From positions 124,001 to 188,000 of the forward strand of contig NZ_SWMS01000001.1 of assembly GCF_005146945.1 (NCBI RefSeq): DNA of 64,000 bases, read 5' to 3'. The first letter of the stretch is position 1. Every line of letters begins with the position of its first letter. Source of the DNA: Prauserella endophytica. Lineage in GTDB: Bacteria; Actinomycetota; Actinomycetes; Mycobacteriales; Pseudonocardiaceae. The position numbers and the translations under genes were made by a program. Below are positions 24,027-34,803 of this stretch, one piece after another. Below the pieces are notes generated by a model. The model saw only the letters and a list, made by a program, of their open reading frames with translations. It was not told where the DNA came from and searched no databases.

Positions 24027-25628
24027 CTACCCTTCCGCCATGACGCGCTGGTGGATGTTGGTGACGGCGTGGCGGGCGGAGTCGAACGCGCCCGCCTGCC
24101 ACGCGATGAAGTAGCTCAGCCAGTCGCCCGCGAAGTAGACGTGCCCGGCCGGTTCGTTGAGCAGCGCGTACTGCCCGCTCGTGCGAGAGGGCCAGCCGAC
24201 CCAGGCGCCCTCGAGGAACGGCGTCCGCTGCCACGCGACGGAGAACGCCGACGCGAGTTCCGAGCGGTACTTCTCGCCGTGGATCTTCACGCCCTGCGCG
24301 AGGGCTCGCTCCGTTCGCGCCGAGGGGGCCAGGGCGCCGTAGGTGTTCGCGCTGCCGCCCGTGTTGTAGTAGCCGACCACGACCCCGCGTTTGCCGTGGA
24401 AACCCGCCGACGGGTACCAGATGTGCTGGAGGTCCATGTCGGTCTCGGTGATGCCGCCGTAGATCCGCTCGTCCGTCTCCCACCAGCGGCGCCGGTACTC
24501 CAGGCCGATCTTGCCCGCCGACGTGACGGTGGGGAAGCGCAGCGCAGCGGTGACGGCCGGGTCGAGGTTGGTGGGGATCTTCGCCATCAGGTGCGGTGGC
24601 AGCGTCGCGACGCAGTAGTCCGCGGTGACGAGCACCTCCTTGCCGCGCCGGTCGGTGTAGGTCACCTCGACGCCACGATCGGTGTCGGTGACCCCGGTGA
24701 CGCGGGCGCCGAGCCGCACCTTGTCCCTGCCGACGGCGTCGTGGAGCGCCCTCGGAATCGCGTCCATGCCGCCCACCGGCTGCAACATGGTCATGGCCTG
24801 GTCGTAGCCGAACTCGAACGAGAAATACCTGCCCACCTGGCTGGCCAGTACGGCCGAGAGCGAGGGTGGCGGGCCGAGCACCGTGCCGGCCTGGTCGGCC
24901 GCGCCCGGCTCGACCGAGTAGCCGCGCCTGCTCGTACCGGTGTAGGCGTACCCGGTGGCCTTGTTGCCGATGGCGCCGAAGCCGGAGAGGAACGTCAGCA
25001 GGGCGTCCTTGTCGGAGGCGGTAAGGCTCGCGTCGAGCGAACCCTGGTCCACGGCCTTGGCCAGCAGCTCGGAGACGTAGCCGTACATGTCGGCCTTGGC
25101 GGTGCGGTACTGCTGCGGCGCGACACCGCTCCGCTCGTTGTAGATGAGCGCGTTGGCGTTGGCGTTGAGGAACACCTCCAGCGGGACGCCCAGTTCGCGG
25201 CAGTAGTCGAGGGTGATGTGCGACTGGGGCAGTCGCGCCGGTCCCGCGTTGAGGTAGACGTCCGGGTCCCGGCCGAACCGGGCCGTCTGGGTGTGCCCGT
25301 CGAGATCGGTCTCCGTGGTCCCCGCCCTGACAGTCCAATTGCGACCGCCGACACGGTCCTTGGCTTCGAGGATCGTGCACCGGTACCCGGCCTTGCCGAG
25401 CTCGTACGCGGCGGTGAGACCGGCGACGCCCGCGCCGAGCACCACCACCTTCTTGCCGCGTTTGCGGTCGTCGAGATCGCCGGTTCGGGGCGGGCGGAAG
25501 TCGGGGACGGCGAGCGCCTGGGGCGAGGCCATCAGGCCGAGCGCCCGCATCGACTCGAACATCACTCCGGCCCCGCCCGCGACGCCGATGGATCTGAGCA
25601 GGGTTCGACGTGTCACGTTGGATGCCAT
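24027..25628 (-). CDS. Exported (Tat) flavin amine oxidase
   Basis: 533 residues. The Tat leader is NVTRRTLLRSIGVAGGAGVMF. The FAD site is VVVLGAGVAGLTAAYELGKAG followed by EAKDRVGGR, and the C-terminal FAD contact is VYFAGDWLSYFIAWQAGAFDSA. The middle (residues ~120-450) is the substrate domain of monoamine/L-amino-acid oxidases. The reaction is amine or amino acid plus oxygen to imine plus hydrogen peroxide. The ATG at 25628 follows a GGGAG site that lies within the arm of a large palindrome. It is co-transcribed with the exported RidA gene. Confidence 0.9.
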   Translation of the reverse strand: MASNVTRRTLLRSIGVAGGAGVMFESMRALGLMASPQALAVPDFRPPRTGDLDDRKRGKKVVVLGAGVAGLTAAYELGKAGYRCTILEAKDRVGGRNWTVRAGTTETDLDGHTQTARFGRDPDVYLNAGPARLPQSHITLDYCRELGVPLEVFLNANANALIYNERSGVAPQQYRTAKADMYGYVSELLAKAVDQGSLDASLTASDKDALLTFLSGFGAIGNKATGYAYTGTSRRGYSVEPGAADQAGTVLGPPPSLSAVLASQVGRYFSFEFGYDQAMTMLQPVGGMDAIPRALHDAVGRDKVRLGARVTGVTDTDRGVEVTYTDRRGKEVLVTADYCVATLPPHLMAKIPTNLDPAVTAALRFPTVTSAGKIGLEYRRRWWETDERIYGGITETDMDLQHIWYPSAGFHGKRGVVVGYYNTGGSANTYGALAPSARTERALAQGVKIHGEKYRSELASAFSVAWQRTPFLEGAWVGWPSRTSGQYALLNEPAGHVYFAGDWLSYFIAWQAGAFDSARHAVTNIHQRVMAEG

Positions 25629-25630
25629 TC

Positions 25631-25663
25631 AAGCTCCCTTCGCCACGTGGCGAAGCAGAGCTT
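25631..25663. promoter_or_regulatory. 33-bp palindrome upstream of the amine oxidase gene
   Basis: The core 25638-25655 is a perfect 18-bp palindrome centred on CCACGTGG. It is extended by AAGCTC (25631-25636) and GAGCTT (25658-25663). It covers the ribosome-binding site of the amine oxidase. It could act as a dimeric repressor site or as an mRNA hairpin. A second small inverted repeat (GTCACTC/GAGTGAC) is at 25674-25691. Confidence 0.65.
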
Positions 25664-25755
25664 GATCGACGTGGTCACTCAGACGAGTGACGGCGTGATG
25701 TCGTTCTCGTTAGCAGACCTGAGCAGCGACTTTCGCCGGGGTAACCGGCCGTTGA

Positions 25756-26319
25756 TCAGGCGAGGCCGAGGTCGTCGAGATCGAGCAGGTACCGGTACGG
25801 CAGGCCCTCCTTCTCGATGGCCTCCTTGGCACCGGTGCCGCGATCGACCACTGTGGCCACCCCGACCACCGTGGCACCCGCCTCGCCAAGCGCCTCCACC
25901 GCCGTGAGCACGCTGCCCCCGGTCGTGGAGGTGTCCTCGACCGCGAGCACGCGCTGGCCGGCCACCTCCAAGCCCTCGATGCGCCGCTGCATGCCGTGTT
26001 CCTTGACGGCCTTGCGCACCACGAACGCGTCGAGCACCATCCCGTCGGCCGCGGCCGAGTGCAGCATCGCGGTGGCGACGGGGTCGGCTCCGAGGGTGAG
26101 CCCGCCGACGGCCACGTAGTCCCAGTCGGCCGTGAGCCTGCGCAGCAGGCGGCCGATGAGCGGAGCGGCGGCGTGGTGCAGGGTCGCCCGGCGCAGGTCG
26201 ACGTAGTAGTCGGCCTCCTTGCCGGAGGAAAGCGTCACCTTGCCGCGCACCACGCACAGTTCGGCGACCAGCCTGGCCAGTTCGATCTTCGCCGCTTCGT
26301 CAGTCGAGGGGTTCGCCAC
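25756..26319 (-). CDS. pyrE: Orotate phosphoribosyltransferase
   Basis: 187 residues, normal for actinobacterial PyrE. The PRPP-binding signature is RVLAVEDTSTTGGSVLTAVE (residues ~128-147). The substrate region includes GKVTLSSGKEADYYVDLRR near the N-terminus and AVGGLTLGADPVATAML. It joins orotate with PRPP to give OMP in pyrimidine synthesis, in the cytoplasm. Its position near clpB is like that in mycobacteria. It is probably transcribed separately from the amine oxidase pair. Confidence 0.95.
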   Translation of the reverse strand: MANPSTDEAAKIELARLVAELCVVRGKVTLSSGKEADYYVDLRRATLHHAAAPLIGRLLRRLTADWDYVAVGGLTLGADPVATAMLHSAAADGMVLDAFVVRKAVKEHGMQRRIEGLEVAGQRVLAVEDTSTTGGSVLTAVEALGEAGATVVGVATVVDRGTGAKEAIEKEGLPYRYLLDLDDLGLA

Positions 26320-26347
26320 GACCCGCAGTTTTACACACGGGCTCCGC

Positions 26348-27115
26348 TCAGGTCCGGTCGCGACCCGCGAACCGGCCGCCGAGCCTGCGCACGAGACCGC
26401 GCGGCAGCATGCGTCCCACGGTGGCGATGACCTTGTACTGCGGGCTCGGGATCGAGATCACCTTGCCCTTGCGCAGATCGGTCAGCGCGTCGGAGACCAC
26501 TCGGTCGGCACTCAGCCAGAACGCCTTCGGCCCGGTCTTCTCCAGGCCGGCGCGGTCGTGGAACTCGGTCTCGGTGAACCCCGGGCACAGGGCCAGCACG
26601 CGTACCCCGGAGCCGTGCAGCGCCGAGGCGAGCCCGTCGGAGAACGACGTCACCCAGCTCTTGCTCGCGGTGTAGGTGGAGCCCCTGCCGGAGAAGAACC
26701 CGGCGACGCTGGAGACGTTGATCACGTCACCGGCGCCGCGCTCCAGCATCGCGGGCAGCGCGGCCCTCGTCAGCCGCAGCACGGCGGTGACGTTGACGTC
26801 GAGCTGGTGCTGCAGCTCGTCGGCCGAGGCTGTCCAGAACTCGCCGGCCAGGCCGAGCCCCGCGTTGTTCACGAGCAGGTCGACGGGCTGCTCGCGCAGG
26901 CGCTGCTCCACAGCCTCGCGGCCCTCGGCGGTGGCGAGGTCGGCCGGCAGGACGTCCGCGGTGATGCCGTACGCGGAGGCGAGCTCCTTCGCCCTGGCGC
27001 GCAGCTTCGGTTCGTTGCGGGCGACGAGCACGAGGTCGTAGCGTTCGGCGGCGAGCCTGCGGGCGAACGCGGCGCCGATACCGACCGTAGCGCCAGTGAT
27101 CAAAGCGGTAGGCAT
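26348..27115 (-). CDS. Short-chain dehydrogenase/reductase
   Basis: 255 residues. Classical SDR features: cofactor loop [16 protein letters not shown] (residues ~8-22), NNAGLG near residue 88, catalytic Ser in [12 protein letters not shown], and the YTASK active-site Tyr/Lys followed by [15 protein letters not shown]. The basic residue after the first strand (VARNEPKL) suggests NADP. The C-terminus ([22 protein letters not shown]) is basic and partly hydrophobic, as in membrane-associated mycobacterial SDRs. The substrate is unknown. Confidence 0.88.
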   Translation of the reverse strand: MPTALITGATVGIGAAFARRLAAERYDLVLVARNEPKLRARAKELASAYGITADVLPADLATAEGREAVEQRLREQPVDLLVNNAGLGLAGEFWTASADELQHQLDVNVTAVLRLTRAALPAMLERGAGDVINVSSVAGFFSGRGSTYTASKSWVTSFSDGLASALHGSGVRVLALCPGFTETEFHDRAGLEKTGPKAFWLSADRVVSDALTDLRKGKVISIPSPQYKVIATVGRMLPRGLVRRLGGRFAGRDRT

Positions 27116-27271
27116 GGGAACAACCTAGCGTCGCGAAGCGACTCCGTTCAGGTGGCGGCGGAAGCGGGGCCGGCCTTGACGCACCGCCCCGCTTGGGTCA
27201 CGGAGAGCACAGGAAGTATCTTCGGAACGCCATTAGGGGTACACACTCACCCAGACGAGGATGAGCTCCAG

Positions 27272-27565
27272 ATGGAGGACGGCGCCATCGACTACCTGTC
27301 GTTCGTCCGAGGCTTCCTCGCGGCGACCGACCCCGAGACATCCGACGGCGACGAACCGACCGTGCCGCCGGCGAACGGTCACGCCTTCGACCCCGATTCG
27401 TTCGCGGAGGGTTACGCCGTCGCGCGGACCCGCGAGTTCCCGGTGACCTACCGCGAACTGTCGGTGCGGGACGACGGCCGGTTCACCGGCACGCTCGACC
27501 TCGGCGAGGCGTCAGGCTTCCCCGCCGACGAGCGCCCGCACCTCTCGGGGACGCTCGACCTCTAG
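27272..27565 (+). CDS. Small acidic protein of unknown function
   Basis: 97 residues, strongly acidic (MEDGAIDYLSFVRGFLAATDP, DSFAEGYAVARTREFPVTYRELSV, and the repeat-like GTLDLGEAS/GTLDL end). I recognise no domain. ATG 27272 has GAGG 11 nt upstream. The stop codon TAG shares the palindrome CTAG (27562-27565) with the stop of the opposite gene. Confidence 0.6.
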   Translation: MEDGAIDYLSFVRGFLAATDPETSDGDEPTVPPANGHAFDPDSFAEGYAVARTREFPVTYRELSVRDDGRFTGTLDLGEASGFPADERPHLSGTLDL

Positions 27566-28296
27566 AAGCCCTGCTGACGCGCCCGCTCCTCGGTGGTCGT
27601 GGTGGGCTGGGCCGCGGAGGGCGGAGGTGCCGCCTGCTCCTGCTGCGCCTGGGCGAGGTCGTCATCGAAGGGGTCGACGATGTCGGCGATCTCGCCGAGA
27701 TCGCGGAGCAGCCGCTCCAGACGGGACGGGCCGACGTTGGGGGCCACGCTCGCGAGCACCCACTCGTTCTCCAGCCACGCGACGCCGACGTCGCCGCCCA
27801 GCGCGTCGGCGGCGTCCACCAGCTCCTGCGTGATCATCGCGCGGGCGGTGTTCACCTCGTCGGCGAACGCGTAGCGCTGGCCCACCGGCCCGAGCAGCTC
27901 CGGCATCTCCGCGCGCTGGAACGGCACGCTCGCGAGCCACAGCTCCAGCAGCACCGGGTGGATCCGGTTGCAGCGCACGGCGACGATCACGGCGGGGATC
28001 AGGCTGTCGGCTTCGATGTCGAAGACGAACACCGGGCGCCTGCCGTCGGAGGTGAACGTGGAGCCCGCGACGACGTTGACCGCCGCCTCGGCCCCGAAGT
28101 ACCCGATGGCGCCGCCCGCCCACTGCTGCGGGAGGCGTTCGTCCTCCTCGACGTACTGCCAGCCGCGCAGCTCGGCCCAGCGCGCGCGCTCGCGATTGCG
28201 CGAGCTCTCCCTGGCCTTGTCGGCGGTGAGCAGTGCGAGCCCGGCCACCGCGGCGACGGCCGCGATGACGAACCAGATCCACGCTGGAATACCCAC
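27562..28296 (-). CDS. Single-pass membrane protein of unknown function
   Basis: 244 residues. An N-terminal membrane span (IPAWIWFVIAAVAAVAGLALL) is followed by a cytoplasmic domain with ELRGWQYVEEDERLPQQW, VVAGSTFTSDGRRPVFVFDIE and a Gln/Pro-rich tail. It resembles conserved actinobacterial proteins of unknown role. GTG 28296 is preferred over GTG 28317: TACCCT (28309-28304) ends 7 nt upstream, implying a leaderless mRNA. The stop overlaps the small acidic gene at CTAG. Confidence 0.72.
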   Translation of the reverse strand: MGIPAWIWFVIAAVAAVAGLALLTADKARESSRNRERARWAELRGWQYVEEDERLPQQWAGGAIGYFGAEAAVNVVAGSTFTSDGRRPVFVFDIEADSLIPAVIVAVRCNRIHPVLLELWLASVPFQRAEMPELLGPVGQRYAFADEVNTARAMITQELVDAADALGGDVGVAWLENEWVLASVAPNVGPSRLERLLRDLGEIADIVDPFDDDLAQAQQEQAAPPPSAAQPTTTTEERARQQGF

Positions 28297-28364
28297 GGCG
28301 ACCAGGGTATCCCTCACGGCCCGCCGACCAAGATCAGCGGGCCGTGTCGCGGGTACCCGTTTGG

Positions 28365-30983
<2,619 letters not shown>

Positions 30984-31044
30984 CCCTCACCTCTGGTCGA
31001 AAGCTCCCTGGACCCAGCCTCTCGCAGAGGCCGTCGATATGCAC

Positions 31045-31070
31045 AACGTCAGGAAAGTTGAGCGTGTTCC
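31045..31070 (-). promoter_or_regulatory. SigH/SigR-type promoter of clpB
   Basis: On the minus strand, GGAAC (31070-31066), a 17-bp spacer, then CGTT (31048-31045) fits the GGAA(C/T)-N17-18-(C/G)GTT pattern of the redox/heat sigma factor group SigH/SigR. It overlaps the HspR site, giving dual control. Confidence 0.65.
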
Positions 31071-31077
31071 ACTCAAC
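31057..31077. promoter_or_regulatory. HAIR element (HspR operator) of clpB
   Basis: GTTGAGC, then N7, then ACTCAAC, matches the CTTGAGT-N7-ACTCAAG consensus in 11 of 14 arm positions. HspR is encoded at 37.2 kb in this window. Confidence 0.9.
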
Positions 31078-31137
31078 CCATGGAATTTCGCAAAGTAACG
31101 ACTACTGCGGACAGCTTGCGATCGCCCACCTGATGGG

Positions 31138-32739
31138 ATGAACTACCGGACCATGTCAGTCATCACACCCGGGCCACTGGCCACGAGCTCACCGCCCGAC
31201 ATCGATGTCCTCGCCGCCGAGGGAGGCACCCTCGCCTCGATCGAGGAGTGGATCAACGACATATTCACGCCCATCTCGGATGGCCTGTCCAGTTTCGTGT
31301 TCGCCGAGCTCACGATCGGCAGCATCTCGTTCCCGTGGATCGTGGCCTGGCTCGTCCTGGCCGCCACGGTCTTCACGATCTACTTCGGCTTCGTGCAGTT
31401 CCGCAAGTTCAAGCTCGCGACAGAGATCGTCAGGGGCAAGTACACGCGGAAGGACGAGCCCGGCGAGATCAACCACTTCCAGGCGCTGAGCTCCGCCGTG
31501 TCGGGCACGGTCGGCCTCGGCAACATCGCCGGTGTCGGCGTGGCCGTCACCATCGGTGGCGCGGGCGCCACCTTCTGGATGATCCTCGCCGGACTGCTCG
31601 GCATGTGCACCAAGTTCGTCGAGTGCACGCTTGGTGTGAAGTACCGCGAGACGCACGAGGACGGCACCGTCTCCGGCGGCCCCATGCACTACCTGCGCAA
31701 GGGGCTGGCGGACCGGTTCCGTAACGGCTTCGGCAGGACGCTGGGCAAGGTGCTGGCCGTGCTCGCGGCGATCATGCTGCTGTTCTTCGCGCTGGCCGGC
31801 GGCAACATGTTCCAGGCGAACCAGACCTTCGCTCAGCTCCGCGACGTCACGGGCGGCGACGACGGCTTCCTCGGCAGTGACGGCGCCGCGTTCGTCTTCG
31901 GTGTCGTCCTCGCCGTGGTGGTCGGTGCGGTGATCATCGGTGGCATCAAGTCGATCGGCGCCGTGACCAGCCGCCTCGTCCCTTCCATGGCGATCATCTA
32001 CATCGCCGCGTGCCTCATCGTGATCCTGGTGAACATCACCGACGTGCCGGGCGCGATCGGCGAGATCGTCACGGGTGCGTTCGCCCCGGAGAGCGTGGCC
32101 GGTGGAGCGATCGGCGCGCTGATCGTCGGCTTCCAGCGGGCCGCCTTCTCGAACGAGGCGGGTCTGGGCTCCGCGCCCATCGCGCACTCGGCGGTGAAGA
32201 CGAAGAACCCCATCACCGAGGGATACGTCGCGCTGCTGGAGCCGTTCATCGACACGGTGATCGTCTGCACCATGACGGCGCTGACCATCGTGATCGCCAA
32301 GACTCAGTTCTGGGAGGACGCCAAGGCCACCGTGTTCGCGGGCGGGGAAACCCCGGACGGCGTCACCGTCACCTCGGAGTCGTTCGCGACGGTGCTGCCC
32401 TGGTTCCCCTACGTCCTGACCGTCGCCGTGGCACTCTTCGCCCTGTCGACGATGATCACCTGGGGCTACTACGGGCAGAAGGCCTGGACGTTCCTGTTCG
32501 GCAAGACCCAGGTCAGCGAGCGCGTCTACCAGGTGATCTTCTGCCTGTTCATCGTGGCGGGCTGCGTGCTGACGCTGGGCAGTGTGCTCAGCTTCGCCGA
32601 CGCCGTGCTGTTCCTGCTCGCCCTGTTCAACATCATCGGCCTGTACCTGCTGGTGCCGGTGGTCAAGCGAGAGGTGAAGGACTTCACGGACAAGCTTCGC
32701 TCCGGCGAGGTGAAGAAGATCGAGAAGGTGCGCAGCTGA
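31138..32739 (+). CDS. AGCS-type sodium:alanine/glycine symporter
   Basis: 533 residues with about ten membrane spans. The family signature SSAVSGTVGLGNIAGVGVA lies near residue 120, preceded by the conserved NHFQAL, and GFQRAAFSNEAGLGSAPIAH lies near residue 335. Proteins of this family import D/L-alanine or glycine with Na+ at the cytoplasmic membrane. ATG 31138 is used; ATG 31153 is an alternative. It is divergent from clpB and ends in a strong hairpin shared with the MarR gene. Confidence 0.92.
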   Translation: MNYRTMSVITPGPLATSSPPDIDVLAAEGGTLASIEEWINDIFTPISDGLSSFVFAELTIGSISFPWIVAWLVLAATVFTIYFGFVQFRKFKLATEIVRGKYTRKDEPGEINHFQALSSAVSGTVGLGNIAGVGVAVTIGGAGATFWMILAGLLGMCTKFVECTLGVKYRETHEDGTVSGGPMHYLRKGLADRFRNGFGRTLGKVLAVLAAIMLLFFALAGGNMFQANQTFAQLRDVTGGDDGFLGSDGAAFVFGVVLAVVVGAVIIGGIKSIGAVTSRLVPSMAIIYIAACLIVILVNITDVPGAIGEIVTGAFAPESVAGGAIGALIVGFQRAAFSNEAGLGSAPIAHSAVKTKNPITEGYVALLEPFIDTVIVCTMTALTIVIAKTQFWEDAKATVFAGGETPDGVTVTSESFATVLPWFPYVLTVAVALFALSTMITWGYYGQKAWTFLFGKTQVSERVYQVIFCLFIVAGCVLTLGSVLSFADAVLFLLALFNIIGLYLLVPVVKREVKDFTDKLRSGEVKKIEKVRS

Positions 32740-32760
32740 TTCGCTGAGCACCACCGGCCG

Positions 32761-32799
32761 ACGGCCCGCTACCCGGTCTCGTTCCGGGTGGCGGGCCGT
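32761..32799. terminator. Bidirectional hairpin between symporter and MarR genes
   Basis: A 16-bp arm (32761-32776) pairs with 32784-32799, with one T-G wobble, around a 7-nt loop. The stop codon of the convergent MarR gene lies inside the stem. Confidence 0.85.
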
Positions 32800-33272
32800 T
32801 CCTGGTTCCGCGCTTGCGCGGAGACCATGGCGCGCAGGTCGTCGTTCACGGCCCGCAGCCTGTGGGCGAGGTCCTCGAGCTCCGACTCGTCCCACCCGGC
32901 GAGCGCGTTGCGGACGAAGTCGACATGCAGCCGCCGCCAGCGCTCCAGGTGGCGCTGTCCCTTCTCCGAGACCTTGACCAGCGTGACCCTGCCGTCCTCC
33001 GGCGATGGCCTGCGCTCGACGAGGTCGAACGACGCGAGCTGGCCGATCTGCCTGCTGACCACCGAGATGTCGACCATCCGGAGCTTCGCCAGCTCGGAGA
33101 GGCGCAGTTCGCCCTGCCGGTCGATCTCCGAGAGGAGCATGACGGCCGCTGGGTGCGGGCCGTCGCCGGTCTGCCAGAGCTGCATGACCCACGCCTGGTG
33201 CAACTGAGACGACGTGCGGATCTGCCGCATGAGATCGACGCAGACCTCGTCCGAGGGGTTCATGGGCCTCAC
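32769..33272 (-). CDS. MarR family transcriptional regulator
   Basis: 167 residues. The core is AAVMLLSEIDRQGELRLSELA, the recognition helix MVDISVVSRQIGQLASFDLVER, and the wing RPSPEDGRVTLVKVSEKG. GTG 33272 is used: TACTGT (33284-33279) ends 6 nt upstream, suggesting a leaderless mRNA. ATG 33263 is the alternative. An 11-bp inverted repeat, AGTAAGTTACT (33281-33291), overlaps the -10 and is a likely autoregulatory site. The divergent flavohemoprotein gene is a candidate target. Confidence 0.88.
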   Translation of the reverse strand: MRPMNPSDEVCVDLMRQIRTSSQLHQAWVMQLWQTGDGPHPAAVMLLSEIDRQGELRLSELAKLRMVDISVVSRQIGQLASFDLVERRPSPEDGRVTLVKVSEKGQRHLERWRRLHVDFVRNALAGWDESELEDLAHRLRAVNDDLRAMVSAQARNQERPATRNETG

Positions 33273-33280
33273 CCGATCAC

Positions 33281-33291
33281 AGTAAGTTACT
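33281..33291. promoter_or_regulatory. Inverted repeat AGTAAGTTACT over the MarR promoter
   Basis: A 5-bp inverted repeat with a single central base covers the -10 region of the MarR gene. This is a typical place for autorepression. Confidence 0.5.
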
Positions 33292-33627
33292 TGCTCTATG
33301 CAAATTCTACTCGACCGGCAGCGACTCGAAACGGGATATCAGGTGAAATGGGGCACTAAGCGGACTGTAGTGCCACCCATCCGGAGCAACCGCAGGGGGA
33401 CAACTCGCACAGTGACTACCGCCCAACTGCACGGGAACCTAATGTTGGGTGGTCGCATCCTCAGAAAGGTGGATTATTCATGGAGTCTCGGCACTGGACG
33501 TGGGTCACTGACCTGCTGGAGCAGCCGCAGCATCCACCATCACCCGTTCGTGAATAATCGCGACCACCTTTTTCATTACTGTGCGTATCAATCACCCCGC
33601 TCGACGCGGACCAACTGGGGCAGACGA
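33292..33627 (+). promoter_or_regulatory. Structured non-coding region upstream of the flavohemoprotein
   Basis: About 335 bases without a credible gene, less GC-rich than its surroundings. It contains GGCACTA/TAGTGCC (33352-33358 with 33368-33374). It also holds a long imperfect inverted repeat: GGTGGTCGC (33448-33456) with GCGACCACC (33560-33568), and ATTATTCA (33473-33480) with TGAATAAT (33551-33558). AAAGGTGG (33465-33472) competes for the same CCACCTTT (33564-33571). The frame is open in phase with the downstream gene, but the translation has no family character. Confidence 0.5.
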
Positions 33628-34803
33628 ATGACAGCCGACGCGATCAGTCCAATACCGCGGGTGGCACCGGCCAGAGTTCCGCCACCCGCGGTGACCGCCA
33701 TGGTCGAACTGATCCGGGACACCTGGCGCCAGGCCGAGCCCTACACCCCCGAGATCTCGCAGTTCTTCTACGGCATGCTCTTCACGCTCGCCCCCGCGAC
33801 GCGTGACTTCTTCCCGATCAACATGGAGGCGCAGCGCGGCAGGCTCGTGCGCGCGCTGGTGCACATCGTGCAGATGGTCGACCGCCCCGACGACCTCGCG
33901 CCGTTCCTGCGCCAGCTCGGCCGCGACCACCGCAAGTTCGGCGTCATCCCCACTCACTACGAGGCCGTGGGCACCGCGCTGCTCGCCTCGCTCAAGCGCC
34001 ACCTCGGTGAGGCGTGGACGCCGCAGGTCGAGCGCGCGTGGGCGGAGGCCTACACGATCATCGCCCGGTCCATGCAGGACGCGGCGGCGGCCAGCGACCA
34101 CCCGCCGTCCTGGATCGGCACGGTCGCGGAGCACCGCAGACTCAGCTGGGACCTCGCGCTGATCCGGGTCGAGCCCGAGCAGCACGTGCCGTACCAGGCC
34201 GGCCAGTACCTGAGCATCGAGGTGCCACAGCGGCCCCGGCTCTGGCGCTACCTCTCACCGGCCAACGCGCCGCGCCCCGACGGCTCGCTGGAGTTCCACG
34301 TCCGCGCGGTCGAGGGCGGATGGGTGTCCCGCGCGATCGTCAGCCACACGCAGAGCGGCGACACCTGGCGCATCGGGCCGCCGATGGGCAGACTCGGCGT
34401 CAACCGCGAGTCCGGCCGGGACGTGCTGATGATCGCGGGCGGCACCGGCCTCGCCCCGCTGCGAGCCGTGCTGGACGACCTCGCCCAGTGGGGCACCAAC
34501 CCGAAGGTCACGGTGTTCTACGGCGGCGCCACCCACGAGGACCTCTACGACCTCGAACAGCTGCGGGCGATGGCGTCCACCAACCCGTGGCTGACCGTGT
34601 GCCCCGTGGTGGAGCGTGCGGAGGGCCTGCCCGGTTTCGAGCACGGCACCCTCGCCGACGCCGTGACCAGGCACGGGGCCTGGCCGAACCACGACGTGCT
34701 CGTGTCCGGCTCGCCCGCGATGATCAGGGCCACCGTGTCGCGGATGCTCGTCGCGGGCACGGCACTCGACCAGATCCGCTACGACCCGTTCACCATCGAC
34801 TGA
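33628..34803 (+). CDS. Flavohemoprotein-like globin/FAD/NAD(P) reductase
   Basis: 391 residues. A globin domain (~25-165) contains QFFYGMLFTLAPATRDFFPIN and the proximal-His region LGRDHRKFGVIPTHY. An FAD domain has YQAGQYLSIEVPQRPRLWRYLSPA. The NAD(P) domain has DVLMIAGGTGLAPLRAVLDDL. This is the layout of flavohemoglobins, which convert nitric oxide to nitrate or act as oxygen-linked reductases in the cytoplasm. ATG 33628 is used; the in-frame upstream stretch does not look coding. It is fused by TGATG to the dienelactone hydrolase gene. Confidence 0.9.
   Translation: MTADAISPIPRVAPARVPPPAVTAMVELIRDTWRQAEPYTPEISQFFYGMLFTLAPATRDFFPINMEAQRGRLVRALVHIVQMVDRPDDLAPFLRQLGRDHRKFGVIPTHYEAVGTALLASLKRHLGEAWTPQVERAWAEAYTIIARSMQDAAAASDHPPSWIGTVAEHRRLSWDLALIRVEPEQHVPYQAGQYLSIEVPQRPRLWRYLSPANAPRPDGSLEFHVRAVEGGWVSRAIVSHTQSGDTWRIGPPMGRLGVNRESGRDVLMIAGGTGLAPLRAVLDDLAQWGTNPKVTVFYGGATHEDLYDLEQLRAMASTNPWLTVCPVVERAEGLPGFEHGTLADAVTRHGAWPNHDVLVSGSPAMIRATVSRMLVAGTALDQIRYDPFTID

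Noticed and set aside
33298-33627. An N-terminal extension of the flavohemoprotein from 33298
   Set aside because: The translated stretch has no similarity to globins, its base composition differs, and inverted repeats dominate it. ATG 33628 fits the family.
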